Source: Tahibacter harae (GTDB lineage: Bacteria > Pseudomonadota > Gammaproteobacteria > Xanthomonadales > Rhodanobacteraceae). From it: DNA of 64,000 nucleotides. A model generated the notes under the pieces. The model had not been told where the DNA came from. It made no database searches and saw nothing but the letters and a program-made list of their open reading frames with translations. Shown piece after piece: positions 23,972 through 32,746 of the stretch; the stretch's first letter is position 1; every line of letters starts with the position of its first letter. The stretch is taken from contig NZ_JANFQO010000018.1 of the NCBI RefSeq assembly GCF_024437735.1, positions 42,825 through 106,824 of the forward strand, written 5' to 3'. A program made the position numbers and the translations under genes.

Positions 23972-24184
23972 GTGACGCGCGTGCTTGTGTTCTGTCTTGC
24001 CCTGTCCGCCCTCGCCGGCTGCTCCGGCGCCGACAAGGCCGCGCCACCACCGGCGCCTCCGGCCGTCCTGTCCGACCAGCAGCAGCAAGCCCTGCAGAAA
24101 GCCCAGGCCCTGCGCGACCAGCACGCCGAGCAGCGCAAGGCCGAGCTGGACGCACGCATGGACCAGGCCGAGAACGGCCAGTAG
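23972..24184 (+). CDS. Small lipoprotein with coiled-coil tail
   Basis: A 70-residue protein with a lipoprotein signal (VFCLALSALAGCSGADK, Cys about 17). A Pro/Ala stretch and a Gln/Lys/Glu-rich helix (DQQQQALQKAQALRDQHAEQ) follow. It starts with GTG at 23972, preceded by GGAGAAGG. I do not recognise a family. It may be a small envelope-associated or Lpp-like structural protein, but this is a guess from composition. Confidence 0.6.
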   Translation: MTRVLVFCLALSALAGCSGADKAAPPPAPPAVLSDQQQQALQKAQALRDQHAEQRKAELDARMDQAENGQ

Positions 24185-24194
24185 GCCCGGATCT

Positions 24195-24240
24195 GTAACC
24201 ATCCGATACAGCCGGGTCCGCAGCAGACCCGTTCGGTTAC
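24195..24240. terminator. Double-stem inverted repeat between lipoprotein gene and ypfJ
   Basis: Outer arms GTAACC (24195-24200) and GGTTAC (24235-24240) enclose inner arms CGGGTC (24213-24218) and GACCCG (24226-24231). No T tract follows. It begins 10 bases after the lipoprotein stop codon and could end that transcript or attenuate ypfJ. Confidence 0.35.
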
Positions 24241-24276
24241 CATCGCGCCGCCCCGCTAACGCAAGGAGACAGCACT

Positions 24277-25140
24277 ATGCTCTGGCAAAAAAGTCGTCGC
24301 AGCGACAATGTCGTTTCTTCCAGTGGCGGCGGCGGCCGGCGCATGGGCGGCGGCCCGGGCCTGGGCATAGGCGGCATCGTCCTGGTATTCCTGATCAGCT
24401 GGGCCCTGGGCAAGAACCCGCTGGAAATGCTCTCGCTGCTGATGCAGGACGGCGGCAGCCCGTCCCAGCCGCAGACCCAGCAGGCGCCGCCGTCGACCCA
24501 GACCACCGATTTCGTGCGCGCCATCCTCGGCAGCACCGAGGATGTCTGGGGCCAGATCTACGCCTCCGCCGGCCAGCGCTACCAGGCGCCGCGCCTGGTG
24601 CTGTTCCAGCAGGGCGTGAATTCCGCCTGCGGCATGGCCACTTCGGCGGTGGGCCCGTTCTACTGCCCCGGCGACCACCAGGTCTATCTCGACACCAGCT
24701 TCTTCGACGAACTCTCCGGCCGCTTCAAGGCCGCCGGCGATTTCGCCCGCGCCTACGTGATCGCGCACGAGGTCGGCCACCACGTGCAGAACCTCATGGG
24801 CGTGATGGACAAGAGCGAACAGCTGCGCCGCCAGGGCGCATCCATGGAAGGCGCCGAAGGCCTTTCCGTGCGCCAGGAACTGCAGGCCGACTGCTTTGCC
24901 GGCGTGTGGGCCAACCATGCCCAGCGCCAGCTGCAATGGCTGGAAAACGGCGATGTCGAATCCGCCCTGGCCGCGGCCACCGCCATCGGCGACGACAAGC
25001 TGCAGAAGCAGTCGCGCGGCTACGTGGTCCCCGATTCCTTCACCCACGGCAGCTCGGCCCAGCGCGTGCGCTGGTTCCGCCTGGGCCTGGAGCGCGGCGA
25101 CCTGGCGCTCTGCGACACCTTCCGCGCGCAGCAGCTCTGA
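24277..25140 (+). CDS. ypfJ: YpfJ-family neutral zinc metallopeptidase
   Basis: A 287-residue membrane-anchored protein. A Gly/Arg-rich N-terminus (SSSGGGGRRMGGGPG) precedes one transmembrane helix (about 31-44). The zinc-peptidase motif is HEVGHH near residue 165, and the downstream acidic ligand is probably in RQELQADCFAGVWAN. The C-terminal DSFTHGSSAQRVRWFRLGL is the most conserved stretch of the family. The physiological substrate is unknown. RBS AAGGAGA precedes ATG 24277. The 271-base gap after it shows only a short GGCCGG inverted repeat. Confidence 0.9.
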   Translation: MLWQKSRRSDNVVSSSGGGGRRMGGGPGLGIGGIVLVFLISWALGKNPLEMLSLLMQDGGSPSQPQTQQAPPSTQTTDFVRAILGSTEDVWGQIYASAGQRYQAPRLVLFQQGVNSACGMATSAVGPFYCPGDHQVYLDTSFFDELSGRFKAAGDFARAYVIAHEVGHHVQNLMGVMDKSEQLRRQGASMEGAEGLSVRQELQADCFAGVWANHAQRQLQWLENGDVESALAAATAIGDDKLQKQSRGYVVPDSFTHGSSAQRVRWFRLGLERGDLALCDTFRAQQL

Positions 25141-25411
25141 TCGGCGGCCGGCCCTGAACCGGCCGGACAATCCGCAGGAAAGCACCGGAGCGCGGCCCGA
25201 CCGCCGCGCTTCGCCGGCAAATCCACGCAGGGCATGGACGGTGGACCCGCGACGCCCACGCAGCCGAAGCAGGTGGCAGCAGGGTGACTGCCCTCACGCG
25301 CTGCCACGCCGGTAGGGACGGTTCCGGCGCCCAGCACGACCGGGGGGGCGACAACGCTGCGCGGCCGCCGCGGGTCCGATCCAGAAGAACGGAACGCGGC
25401 GGCAAATCACC

Positions 25412-26092
25412 TCAGCGCCGGCTGTGCCAGACCGAAGCGCCGATCAGGAACTGCGCCAGCCAGTAGCTCGCCAGCACATAGATGCGGCCGTGCTGCACCG
25501 GCGTATGAAAGCGGTCGAAGGCCAGCAGCGCATCGGACACGACGAAACTCAGCCCGCCGAACGCCGCGTACACGCTGCCCGCATGCGCCCGCGCCAGCGC
25601 GACCGCCGCGGCCTGCGCGGCCATCGCCGCGAGCGCAATCACATACACCAGCACCGGCGCGCGCAGCGCCTCGGGCAATTTCGGCCACAGGACCGCCAGC
25701 ACGCCGCCGGCCAGCAGCGCATAGGCCAGGAACGGCCAGCGCCAGGGACTGAAGCCGCGGTGCCGGGTGAACGCGAACAGGTAGGCCAGGTGCGCCAGCA
25801 GGAAGCTGCCCAGGCCGAACACGAACCGGTCCTGCGGCAGCATCAGAAACACATCGCCCAAGGTCGACAGCAGCAGGCCGGCCAGCACGGCGGTGCGGTA
25901 AGGCGCCTGCGCCTGCGGCGCGCGCAGCACCAGCGCGGCGACCAGCAAGGTGGTCAGCGGCTTGAACACGTAGTGCAGCCATTCGCCGCCGGCGATCACG
26001 GCCGAGGCCGTACCCACCAGCGCGCTCAACGCAATCAGCACGGCCCAGCCGCGCAGGCCCGGCATGGCGCCGGCGCTTTCCGTCTGCATCAC
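25412..26092 (-). CDS. Lysoplasmalogenase-like YhhN family membrane protein
   Basis: A 226-residue inner-membrane protein with about seven or eight helices. YhhN/TMEM86 signatures are YVFKPLTTLLVAALVL near the N-terminus, LLLSTLGDVFLML with the conserved GD, and FVVSDALLAFDRF with the second acidic motif. Eukaryotic TMEM86B cleaves the vinyl-ether bond of lysoplasmalogens. The bacterial members are assigned only by similarity. Two adjacent ATGs (26092, 26089) could serve as start. It is divergent from the GH18 gene, and the 160-base gap between them holds no recognised signal. Confidence 0.85.
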   Translation of the reverse strand: MMQTESAGAMPGLRGWAVLIALSALVGTASAVIAGGEWLHYVFKPLTTLLVAALVLRAPQAQAPYRTAVLAGLLLSTLGDVFLMLPQDRFVFGLGSFLLAHLAYLFAFTRHRGFSPWRWPFLAYALLAGGVLAVLWPKLPEALRAPVLVYVIALAAMAAQAAAVALARAHAGSVYAAFGGLSFVVSDALLAFDRFHTPVQHGRIYVLASYWLAQFLIGASVWHSRR

Positions 26093-26252
26093 GATTCCCC
26101 GCTCCGCCGCAAGACTCTCAGCCTAGCCAAGCCGCGGCCCGCCGCCTAGCCGGTTGCGCAATCTGCCAACACGCACACGGCCGCGACAGCTTTGCGCGCC
26201 ATCATCCGTCCTTGGCCAGGCGCGGCGCCGCGCGCCGCAAAAGGGGAAAACC

Positions 26253-27377
26253 ATGCATACGCGCATTCTTGCCGGCATCGCCCTGCTCGCCGCCGCTGCA
26301 GTCCGGGCCGACGACACCGTGTTCGCCACCAGCTTCGAGCGGCCCTGGGTTTCCGGCTACCACGTCGGTTACCAGCGCGACCTGTATCCGACCGCGGAAA
26401 TCGACTTCAGCGCCGTCACCCACATCGTCGTCGGCCGCATCACGCCCAATGCCAACGGTACGGTCAACACGCATTTCGACATCGACAACGTCAACGGCCC
26501 GGTCTGGGCCCGCGGCGTCGCGGCCGCGGCGCATGCGGCCGGCGCCAAGGCGATACTCATGGTCGGCGGCGCCGGCGAATATGCCGGCTGGGTCGGGGCG
26601 GCCGCGCCGGCCAACCGCGCCGCCTTTGTCGCCAATCTGCTCGCGACCATGGACAACCTGGGCTTTGACGGCCTGGACCTGGACTGGGAACCCATCCAGT
26701 CCCAGGACGAACCCAATTTCCTCGCGCTGGCCCAGGCCCTGCGCGCCCAGCGCCCCAATGTGCTGCTGACCGTGCCGGTGGGCTGGATCAACGCCAACTT
26801 CGCGTCCACGCCCAGCGCGTTCTTCGCCAGCATCGCCCCGCTGTTCGACCAGATCAACGTGATGAGCTACGACATGGCCGGCGCCTGGGACGGCTGGCAG
26901 AGCTGGCACAGTTCGGCCCTGGCCGATGCCGCCGGCAACCGGCCCAGCTCGATCGAAACCAGTGTGGATTTCTATAAACGTTCCGGCGTGCGCCGGCAGC
27001 AGCTGGGCATGGGCCTGCCCTTCTACGGCACCTGCTGGCGCGGCGTGAACGGCCCGCGCCTGTTCGGCGGCACGGTGGTGGCCAGCGACAACGACCTGAG
27101 CTACCGCAACATTATGCAGAGCTACTACAGCGCACCGCTGCGCCAGTGGGATGCGGCCGCGTCCATGGGCTACCTCGGCTCCAGCAATCCCATAGGTCCG
27201 CTGCAATGCAATTTCCTCTCCTACGACGATGAACAGTCCATCGCCGCCAAGGGCGCCTGGGCGCGGCGCATGGGCCTGGGCGGCACCATCATCTGGACTA
27301 TAGGCCAGGGCCATATCCCGGAACGCCCGGCCGGCCAGCGCGATCCGCTGCTGCAGGCGGTGAAGGCGGCGTTCTGA
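26253..27377 (+). CDS. Secreted glycoside hydrolase family 18 (chitinase-like)
   Basis: A 374-residue exported enzyme. The signal peptide ends near AVRA/DDTV. Directly after it comes FATSFE (about 24-29), resembling the C-terminal tail of the subtilase. The TIM-barrel then starts at VSGYHVGY. The family 18 catalytic motif is FDGLDLDWEP with the acid/base Glu146. The INVMSYDMAGAWDG and IIWTIGQGH strands support a complete barrel. There is no chitin-binding module, so the substrate could be chitin or another GlcNAc polymer. RBS AAGGGG precedes ATG 26253. A likely operon continues into the DJ-1 gene 76 bases later. Confidence 0.9.
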   Translation: MHTRILAGIALLAAAAVRADDTVFATSFERPWVSGYHVGYQRDLYPTAEIDFSAVTHIVVGRITPNANGTVNTHFDIDNVNGPVWARGVAAAAHAAGAKAILMVGGAGEYAGWVGAAAPANRAAFVANLLATMDNLGFDGLDLDWEPIQSQDEPNFLALAQALRAQRPNVLLTVPVGWINANFASTPSAFFASIAPLFDQINVMSYDMAGAWDGWQSWHSSALADAAGNRPSSIETSVDFYKRSGVRRQQLGMGLPFYGTCWRGVNGPRLFGGTVVASDNDLSYRNIMQSYYSAPLRQWDAAASMGYLGSSNPIGPLQCNFLSYDDEQSIAAKGAWARRMGLGGTIIWTIGQGHIPERPAGQRDPLLQAVKAAF

Positions 27378-27453
27378 ACGTGCGCCGCCGCATTTGAACT
27401 TCGTTTGATGCGGCGGCAGGCAGGCTGGACTTCCCCACTGCGAGGTCCAGCCC

Positions 27454-28578
27454 ATGTCCCGTTTCATCCGCCATTGCCGCGGCGCACTGCGCGCGCTGCT
27501 GATTTCCACCCTGCTCGCCGGCAGCGCCGCGGCCGCCGACAAGGTGCTGCTGGTCGTCAGCAGCGAAGGCCGCGACCAGGGCAAGACCCGGCCCGGCTTC
27601 GAGATGGACGAATTCGCCCAGGCCTACCTGATCTTCCGCGACAACGGCTGGCAGATCGACGTCGCCAGCCCGGCCGGCGGCGCGGTGCAGGCGGACAAGT
27701 ACGATCCCAAGGAAACCTTCAACGCACGCCTGCTCGAAGACGCCCAGGCCCAGCGCCTGCTGCAGCAGACCCTGGCCACGGCCCAGGCGCGCGCGGCCGA
27801 CTACGCCGCGGTCTACGTGATCGGCGGCAAGGGGGCGATGTTCGACCTGGCCCAGGACAAGGCGCTGGCCACGCTGATCGCCGCTGTCTACCAGCACGGC
27901 GGCGTGGTCGCCGCGGTCTGCCACGGGCCGGCGGCACTGGTCGATGTACGCCTGGCCGACGGCAGCGCGCTGGTCGCCGGCCGGCGGCTCACCGGCTTCA
28001 GCAACGAGGAAGAGGCGCTGTTCGGCAAGCGCTGGTCGGGAAGCTACCGCTTCCAGCTCGAAGACGCCCTGCGCGAACGCGGCGCGCGCTGGTCCGAAGC
28101 CGCGCTGATGCTGCCGCACGTCGTCGCCGACGGCCGCCTGCTCACCGGACAGAACCCGTATTCCACCGCCGCGCTGACCGAAGCCGTGATTACGGTACGC
28201 GGCCGCAAGCCCGCCGCGCGCGAATCCTGGCGCGACGAGGCGACCATGGCGCTGGTGCAGCGCCTGCTCGCCGGCGAGGACGCCGCCGCCCGCAGTGAAC
28301 TCGCCGCCAACCTGGCGCGCTATCACGTCGAACTGATCGGCATGCTGGGCTACTACCAGCTCAAGGCCGCCACCGACGACGCGGCCGTGCGCAACGCGCT
28401 CGCCATCATGCAGCTGGCCCTGCCGCATATGCCGCAGCCGCAGCTCACGCTGGGCCTGGCCGAGGCGGAACTGCGCCTGGGCCGCAAGCAGCGGGCGCGC
28501 GAACTCATCGACAGTGTGCTGGCAAGCCATCCCGACATGGCTGAAGCTAAGCAGCTCCTGGCCCGCATCGACGGCTGA
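27454..28578 (+). CDS. Exported DJ-1/PfpI-family protein with C-terminal helical repeats
   Basis: A 374-residue protein with a signal peptide (cleavage near AAAA/DKVL). A DJ-1/Hsp31-like domain spans about 30-255, with the conserved Glu50 (GFEMDEF) and the nucleophile elbow Cys156-His157 (AVCHGPAAL). The last ~110 residues are helical and TPR-like (LGLAEAELRLGRKQRARELI). Cytosolic relatives act as chaperones, glyoxalases or deglycases. An exported version with an added repeat domain is uncommon. It ends two bases before a response-regulator gene, so it probably belongs to the same operon as the two-component system. Confidence 0.85.
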   Translation: MSRFIRHCRGALRALLISTLLAGSAAAADKVLLVVSSEGRDQGKTRPGFEMDEFAQAYLIFRDNGWQIDVASPAGGAVQADKYDPKETFNARLLEDAQAQRLLQQTLATAQARAADYAAVYVIGGKGAMFDLAQDKALATLIAAVYQHGGVVAAVCHGPAALVDVRLADGSALVAGRRLTGFSNEEEALFGKRWSGSYRFQLEDALRERGARWSEAALMLPHVVADGRLLTGQNPYSTAALTEAVITVRGRKPAARESWRDEATMALVQRLLAGEDAAARSELAANLARYHVELIGMLGYYQLKAATDDAAVRNALAIMQLALPHMPQPQLTLGLAEAELRLGRKQRARELIDSVLASHPDMAEAKQLLARIDG

Positions 28579-28580
28579 GC

Positions 28581-29267
28581 ATGCCGCAGCGCCTGCACAT
28601 ACTGGTGATCGAAGACAATCCCGCCCTGCGTGCCAGCCTGGCGGCGGTGCTGGAAGCCCACGGCCATCGCGCGGATTTCGCCGTCGATGGCCGCCGCGGC
28701 CTGCAACTGGCCCTGGCCGAGCCGCCGGATGTGGTGGTGCTGGACCTGAACCTGCCCGGCCTGGACGGCATCGAACTCTGCCGCCGCCTGCGCGACCGCG
28801 CCGACCGTCACGTGCCCGTACTGATGCTGACCGCGCGCGACAGCCTGCAGGACAAGCTGGCGGGCTTCGAGGCCGGCGCCGACGACTACCTGGTCAAGCC
28901 CTTCGCCGGTGCGGAATTGCTGGCGCGCTGCCAGGCGCTGTCGCAACGCCACCGCGTCGGTGCGCGTCACGAGCTGCGCATAGGCTCGCTGTGCCTGGAC
29001 CGGCGCAGCGGCAAGGCGCAGCGCCACGGCCAGCCGCTGGAGCTGCAGCAGACGCCGTACCGCATCCTGCTCGCACTGGCCGAAGCCTGGCCGCGCACGC
29101 TCACGCGCAGCGAGCTGGTGCAGCAGCTCTGGGGCGACGAGGCACCGTCGTCGGATCCGCTGCGCACGCACCTGTACCTGCTGCGCCAGGTGCTGGACCG
29201 GCCCTATGCCACGGCGCTGCTCAAGACCGTGCACGGCGTGGGCTTCCGCCTGGAAAGCGACGAATGA
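28581..29267 (+). CDS. OmpR-family response regulator
   Basis: A 228-residue two-component regulator. The receiver has Glu11/Asp12, the phosphoacceptor Asp55 (VVVLDLNLPG), Thr84 and Lys106 (DDYLVKPF). A winged-helix DNA-binding domain spans about 130-225 (LELQQTPYRILLALAEAW and TVHGVGFRLES). The stop codon overlaps the kinase start (ATGA). Its target genes are unknown; the upstream DJ-1 and GH18 genes are in the same orientation and are candidates. Confidence 0.94.
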   Translation: MPQRLHILVIEDNPALRASLAAVLEAHGHRADFAVDGRRGLQLALAEPPDVVVLDLNLPGLDGIELCRRLRDRADRHVPVLMLTARDSLQDKLAGFEAGADDYLVKPFAGAELLARCQALSQRHRVGARHELRIGSLCLDRRSGKAQRHGQPLELQQTPYRILLALAEAWPRTLTRSELVQQLWGDEAPSSDPLRTHLYLLRQVLDRPYATALLKTVHGVGFRLESDE

Positions 29268-30580
29268 GCACGCGCCCGCGCCGGCTGCAGCGGCGCCTGA
29301 TGGGGGTGCTGGCCCTGTTCACCCTGGCCGTCGCCGGCCTGTTCGGCCTGTATGCGATGGCTTTCATGTACGCGACCGAGGACGCCTTCTTCAGTGCCAT
29401 GCTGCAGCAGGAGGCCGCCGCGCAATACGCCGCGCGCGAGCGCAGCGGCCGGTGGAGCACACCGGCCCAGGGCTTCATGCACGTCTACGAGAACACCGGC
29501 GAACTGCCCGACGGCCTGGACCAGTTGCTCGCCGCCGAACCGCAGCGGCATGAACTGCCCGGCCGCGACGGCCGCCACTATCACCTGCTGGCCCTGCATG
29601 CACGCGACGGCGCCCGCGCCTGGCTCGCGGCCGAAGTCAGCAGCCAGCTGGTGGTGCGCCCGCGGCGCCAGCAGGTGCTGGGCATACTGGCCTGGTCGGC
29701 GCTGGGGCTGATCGTGCTGGCGCTGCTGCTGGGCTATCTGCTGGCCCGCCGCACCACCGCGCCGCTGGCGCGCCTGGTCGGCCGCGTCGACGGCATTTCC
29801 GCGCAGCACTGGCCGCAGGACCTGGCCCAGGGTTTCCGCGATGACGAAGTCGGCGCGCTGGCCCGCGCGCTGCAGGCGCTGCTGCGCCGCCTGCACGCCT
29901 TCGTCGAGCGCGAACGCGAATTCACCCGCGACGCCAGCCACGAGTTGCGCACGCCGCTGAGCGTGATCCGCACAGCTGCTGAAAGCCTGCAGAATGAAGC
30001 TTTATCCGCGGTTGGACGACAGCAGCTGCAGCACCTGCACCAGTCCGCGCTGCAACTGCAGCAGACCGTTACCACCCTGCTCACCCTCGCGCGGGAAGAA
30101 GAAACCTCCGCGGCAACTGCCGCACCGGCGCCGCTACTGCCGCTGCTGGAGCGCGTCATCGTGGAACAGGCGCCGCTGCTGGACGGCAAGCCGGTCGAAG
30201 TGCACCTCGACATTGCGCCCGCGCTGGCCAGCACGGTTCCCGCCAGCGTGCTGCATATCCTGCTGTCCAACCTGATCGGCAATGCCTTCGCCCATGCCGA
30301 GGATGGCGCCGTCGAAATCGGCAGCAGCGACGGCCGCCTGCATATCGCCAATCGCGCGGCCGTCCTGGACAGCGCCGCGGCGCAGCGCCTGGTCGATGAA
30401 CCCTATGCCCGGCGCGAAGGCAGCGCCGGCTTCGGCCTGGGCCTGGTCATCGTACGCCGGCTGGGCGAGCGGTTCGGGCTGGATCTGCGCATCAGCCTGG
30501 ACGAGGGCGCCGCGCGGGCGAGCTTCCGCCTGACACCCGGCACCGGCGGGACCGGCGCACCGCCGCCTGCGGCGGAGTAG
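29264..30580 (+). CDS. Sensor histidine kinase
   Basis: A 438-residue membrane kinase paired with the preceding regulator. TM1 spans about 12-34 and TM2 about 138-161, with a short periplasmic sensor between. A HAMP-like segment begins ARRTTAPLARLVGRVDG. The H-box is DASHELRTPLSVIR with phosphoaccepting His226. The ATPase domain has the N-box LLSNLIGNAFAHAE and the G2-box GFGLGLVIVRRL. The usual DxGxG (G1) box is replaced by IANRAAVLD, so the lid region is shortened. Such shortened domains occur in active kinases, but activity is not assured. Confidence 0.9.
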   Translation: MSTRPRRLQRRLMGVLALFTLAVAGLFGLYAMAFMYATEDAFFSAMLQQEAAAQYAARERSGRWSTPAQGFMHVYENTGELPDGLDQLLAAEPQRHELPGRDGRHYHLLALHARDGARAWLAAEVSSQLVVRPRRQQVLGILAWSALGLIVLALLLGYLLARRTTAPLARLVGRVDGISAQHWPQDLAQGFRDDEVGALARALQALLRRLHAFVEREREFTRDASHELRTPLSVIRTAAESLQNEALSAVGRQQLQHLHQSALQLQQTVTTLLTLAREEETSAATAAPAPLLPLLERVIVEQAPLLDGKPVEVHLDIAPALASTVPASVLHILLSNLIGNAFAHAEDGAVEIGSSDGRLHIANRAAVLDSAAAQRLVDEPYARREGSAGFGLGLVIVRRLGERFGLDLRISLDEGAARASFRLTPGTGGTGAPPPAAE

Positions 30581-30754
30581 CGGTCTGCGGCGCGCTCGCC
30601 GCGACCAGCGTGCGCAAGCGCGCAACCCGGCGCAGCGCACGGTCGTGATGGCGCACGCGCCGGAACGCTGCGACGCTGTGCACGGTCCACCCCGCGCCAG
30701 ACCGCTGCGCCGCCGCCGCGGCGTCCGCCCATCGTCCCAGGAGCACGCCACACA

Positions 30755-31297
30755 ATGCCAATTTCCACTTCGCTGCTGCTGGCAGCACCTCTGTTCGCCC
30801 AGCTCGCAACCGCGCCCGACTGCAGCGCGCTGCTGCAGCAGCATCTGAAAACCGACCTGGAGCTGCCCTGGCAGACCTTCGACCAGACCGAAGGCCAGGG
30901 CTTCCGCGTACTGGCCGCCGCCGGCTGCTCGCGCGAGGCCGGCGACCTGCTCGAAGCCTGGCTGGCCGCGCGCCAGCGCGAACAGCGCAGCGTGCACTGG
31001 CACCTGGCGCAGCAGCGCGCGGAACAGGACGACAGGCCGGCCGCGATCCAGGCCGCGCGCAAGGCGCTCAATACTGAAGAAACCGCCGACATGCCGCTGC
31101 GCTGGAACGACTACGTGCTGGCGACCATCGCCTTCCTCGAACGCGACCGCAGCGCCTTCGACCGGCACCGCGCCGCCGTCGCCGCGGCGCGGGAGCGGTA
31201 TGCCGGCAACGCCCTGAACCTCAAGCTGCTCGATCGCCTGGGCCGGCATTTCGAGCTGAGCTATCTGGGCGCGCAGAAAGCCGCGCCGCAGCCCTGA
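30755..31297 (+). CDS. Exported hypothetical protein
   Basis: A 180-residue protein with a signal peptide (about 1-19, SLLLAAPLFAQLATA). The mature part begins PDCSALLQQ and has two Cys (about 23 and 58). It is mostly helical with TPR-like periodicity (LLEAWLAARQREQ, PAAIQAARKALN, WNDYVLATIAFLE). No family is recognised. An AGGAG lies before ATG 30755. A long hairpin follows directly after its stop codon. Confidence 0.7.
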   Translation: MPISTSLLLAAPLFAQLATAPDCSALLQQHLKTDLELPWQTFDQTEGQGFRVLAAAGCSREAGDLLEAWLAARQREQRSVHWHLAQQRAEQDDRPAAIQAARKALNTEETADMPLRWNDYVLATIAFLERDRSAFDRHRAAVAAARERYAGNALNLKLLDRLGRHFELSYLGAQKAAPQP

Positions 31298-31298
31298 A

Positions 31299-31343
31299 GC
31301 CGGGACGGCCCGGCCGATTCGCCGCCGGCGCGGCCGTCCCGGC
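31299..31343. terminator. Perfect 12-bp GC hairpin after the hypothetical gene
   Basis: GCCGGGACGGCC (31299-31310) and GGCCGTCCCGGC (31332-31343) are exact complements with a 21-base loop. It starts one base past the stop codon and has no T tract. The remaining sequence to 31505 holds nothing recognised. Confidence 0.45.
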
Positions 31344-31505
31344 GGCGGCGATCGCTGCGGCCGCCGTCGACTCCAGCCGGCGCGGACTACTTGTGCGGGC
31401 ACGCCCGCCAGTGCGAACCCGTCCGAAAACACGACATCTCCCGGCGTCGCGCGGGTCGGCAGCAACAGGCTGCTCGGCTCCGGCCACTGCTGCCTGCCGG
31501 CTTTT

Positions 31506-32492
31506 TCAGTCCACCGGATACGGCCCGTGCGCAAACACCGTGTCGTGATAGCCCTTGCTGCCGATCTGCAAGGCCAGCTCGCTGCGGAAATCCCGCTGCT
31601 GTTCCAGGGCGCGCAGCACCTGGGCGAAATCGTGGCGCGGCTGCCAGCCCAGCGCCTCGCGCGCGCGGCGATTGTCGTAGACGCGGTCCAGGCCGCCGAA
31701 CATGCGCCAGCCGCGCGCAGCGTACAGGGCTTCGTAATGGGGATACAGGCGGCGCAGCACAGCGGGCGCATCGTGGCGCAGCATGGCGAGGTCCGCCGGC
31801 GTGAACGGCGTGGTCGCCGACACGATATAGCGGCCGAAGCCGATCGCAGCGGCGCGCTGCAGCGCGAGCAGGTGCGCATCCACCGCATCGGCAATATCGA
31901 GACGGCGGTACAGCAGTTCGTTGGCCTGCACATTGGCCGTTTCATAGCGGCTGCGCACGGCGGCATCGTCGTCATCTTCCGGAAAGAAGCGAGAAGTGCG
32001 CAGCACGATCACGGCCAGGCCGCGCCGGCGCGCGAACAGTTCGCAGAGGTTCTCCGCCGCCCCTTTGCTGACGCCGTAGATATTGCGCGGTACGGGCAGC
32101 ACGTCTTCGTCTATCCAGGCCGCAGGCGCGTCCGCGGCCGGCGTCAGCGCCGCGCCGAAGGCGCTGGTGGTGCTGGTGTACACAAAGGAACCCACTCCGG
32201 CGGCGACGGATTCCTCCAGCAGGTTGAGCGTGCCGCTGATATTGACGGCGATGAATTCCTGCTGCGTGTGCGTGGCCACATGCGGCTTGTGCAAGGTGGC
32301 CGCATGGATCACGCCGCCGACGCCGCGCAGACAGTCGGCGACGAAGCCGCGATCGACGATGCTGCCGACATGATCGGTATATGGCGAAGCCTTGATATCC
32401 AGCCCGCGCGCCGGCCGGCCGTCGGCGCGCAGGGTACGCATCAGGGCTTCGCCCAGGTGACCGGCGCTGCCGGTGACGAGTATCGGCTGCAT
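31506..32492 (-). CDS. NAD-dependent epimerase/dehydratase-family protein
   Basis: A 328-residue extended SDR. It has the Rossmann motif TGSAGHLG near the N-terminus, LDIKASPYTDHVGSIVD with the NAD-selecting Asp after beta-2, and HAATLHKPHV. The catalytic Ser/Thr is in YTSTTSAFG and the Tyr/Lys pair in IYGVSKGAAENLC. The C-terminal part (ALGWQPRHDFAQVLRAL) is typical of nucleotide-sugar epimerases, but no sugar-nucleotide gene is near. The substrate is unknown. ATG 32492 directly precedes the Rossmann strand. Confidence 0.85.
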   Translation of the reverse strand: MQPILVTGSAGHLGEALMRTLRADGRPARGLDIKASPYTDHVGSIVDRGFVADCLRGVGGVIHAATLHKPHVATHTQQEFIAVNISGTLNLLEESVAAGVGSFVYTSTTSAFGAALTPAADAPAAWIDEDVLPVPRNIYGVSKGAAENLCELFARRRGLAVIVLRTSRFFPEDDDDAAVRSRYETANVQANELLYRRLDIADAVDAHLLALQRAAAIGFGRYIVSATTPFTPADLAMLRHDAPAVLRRLYPHYEALYAARGWRMFGGLDRVYDNRRAREALGWQPRHDFAQVLRALEQQRDFRSELALQIGSKGYHDTVFAHGPYPVD

Positions 32493-32746
32493 GGGAATTC
32501 CTGGTTGCTTCGCAACGCGGGACGCCGCGGCGACGGCGGAGGATGATGGCACAGGACGGTTGCGCGGTTTTCGCTGCTGTCTTGCTTATTTGGACTCCGC
32601 CGGGAACCGAGTTCTGGAGGCGTATCGCCGCCCTTCGTTCGCGCTCGAATTCCGGGCCCCGGCGCCGAACCGCAGAACCGGCTTTCACACCAGCCCGCTC
32701 CTGCGCGTAGCAAACTCCGCGTACGCACCGCATCAGGAGCCGCCGC

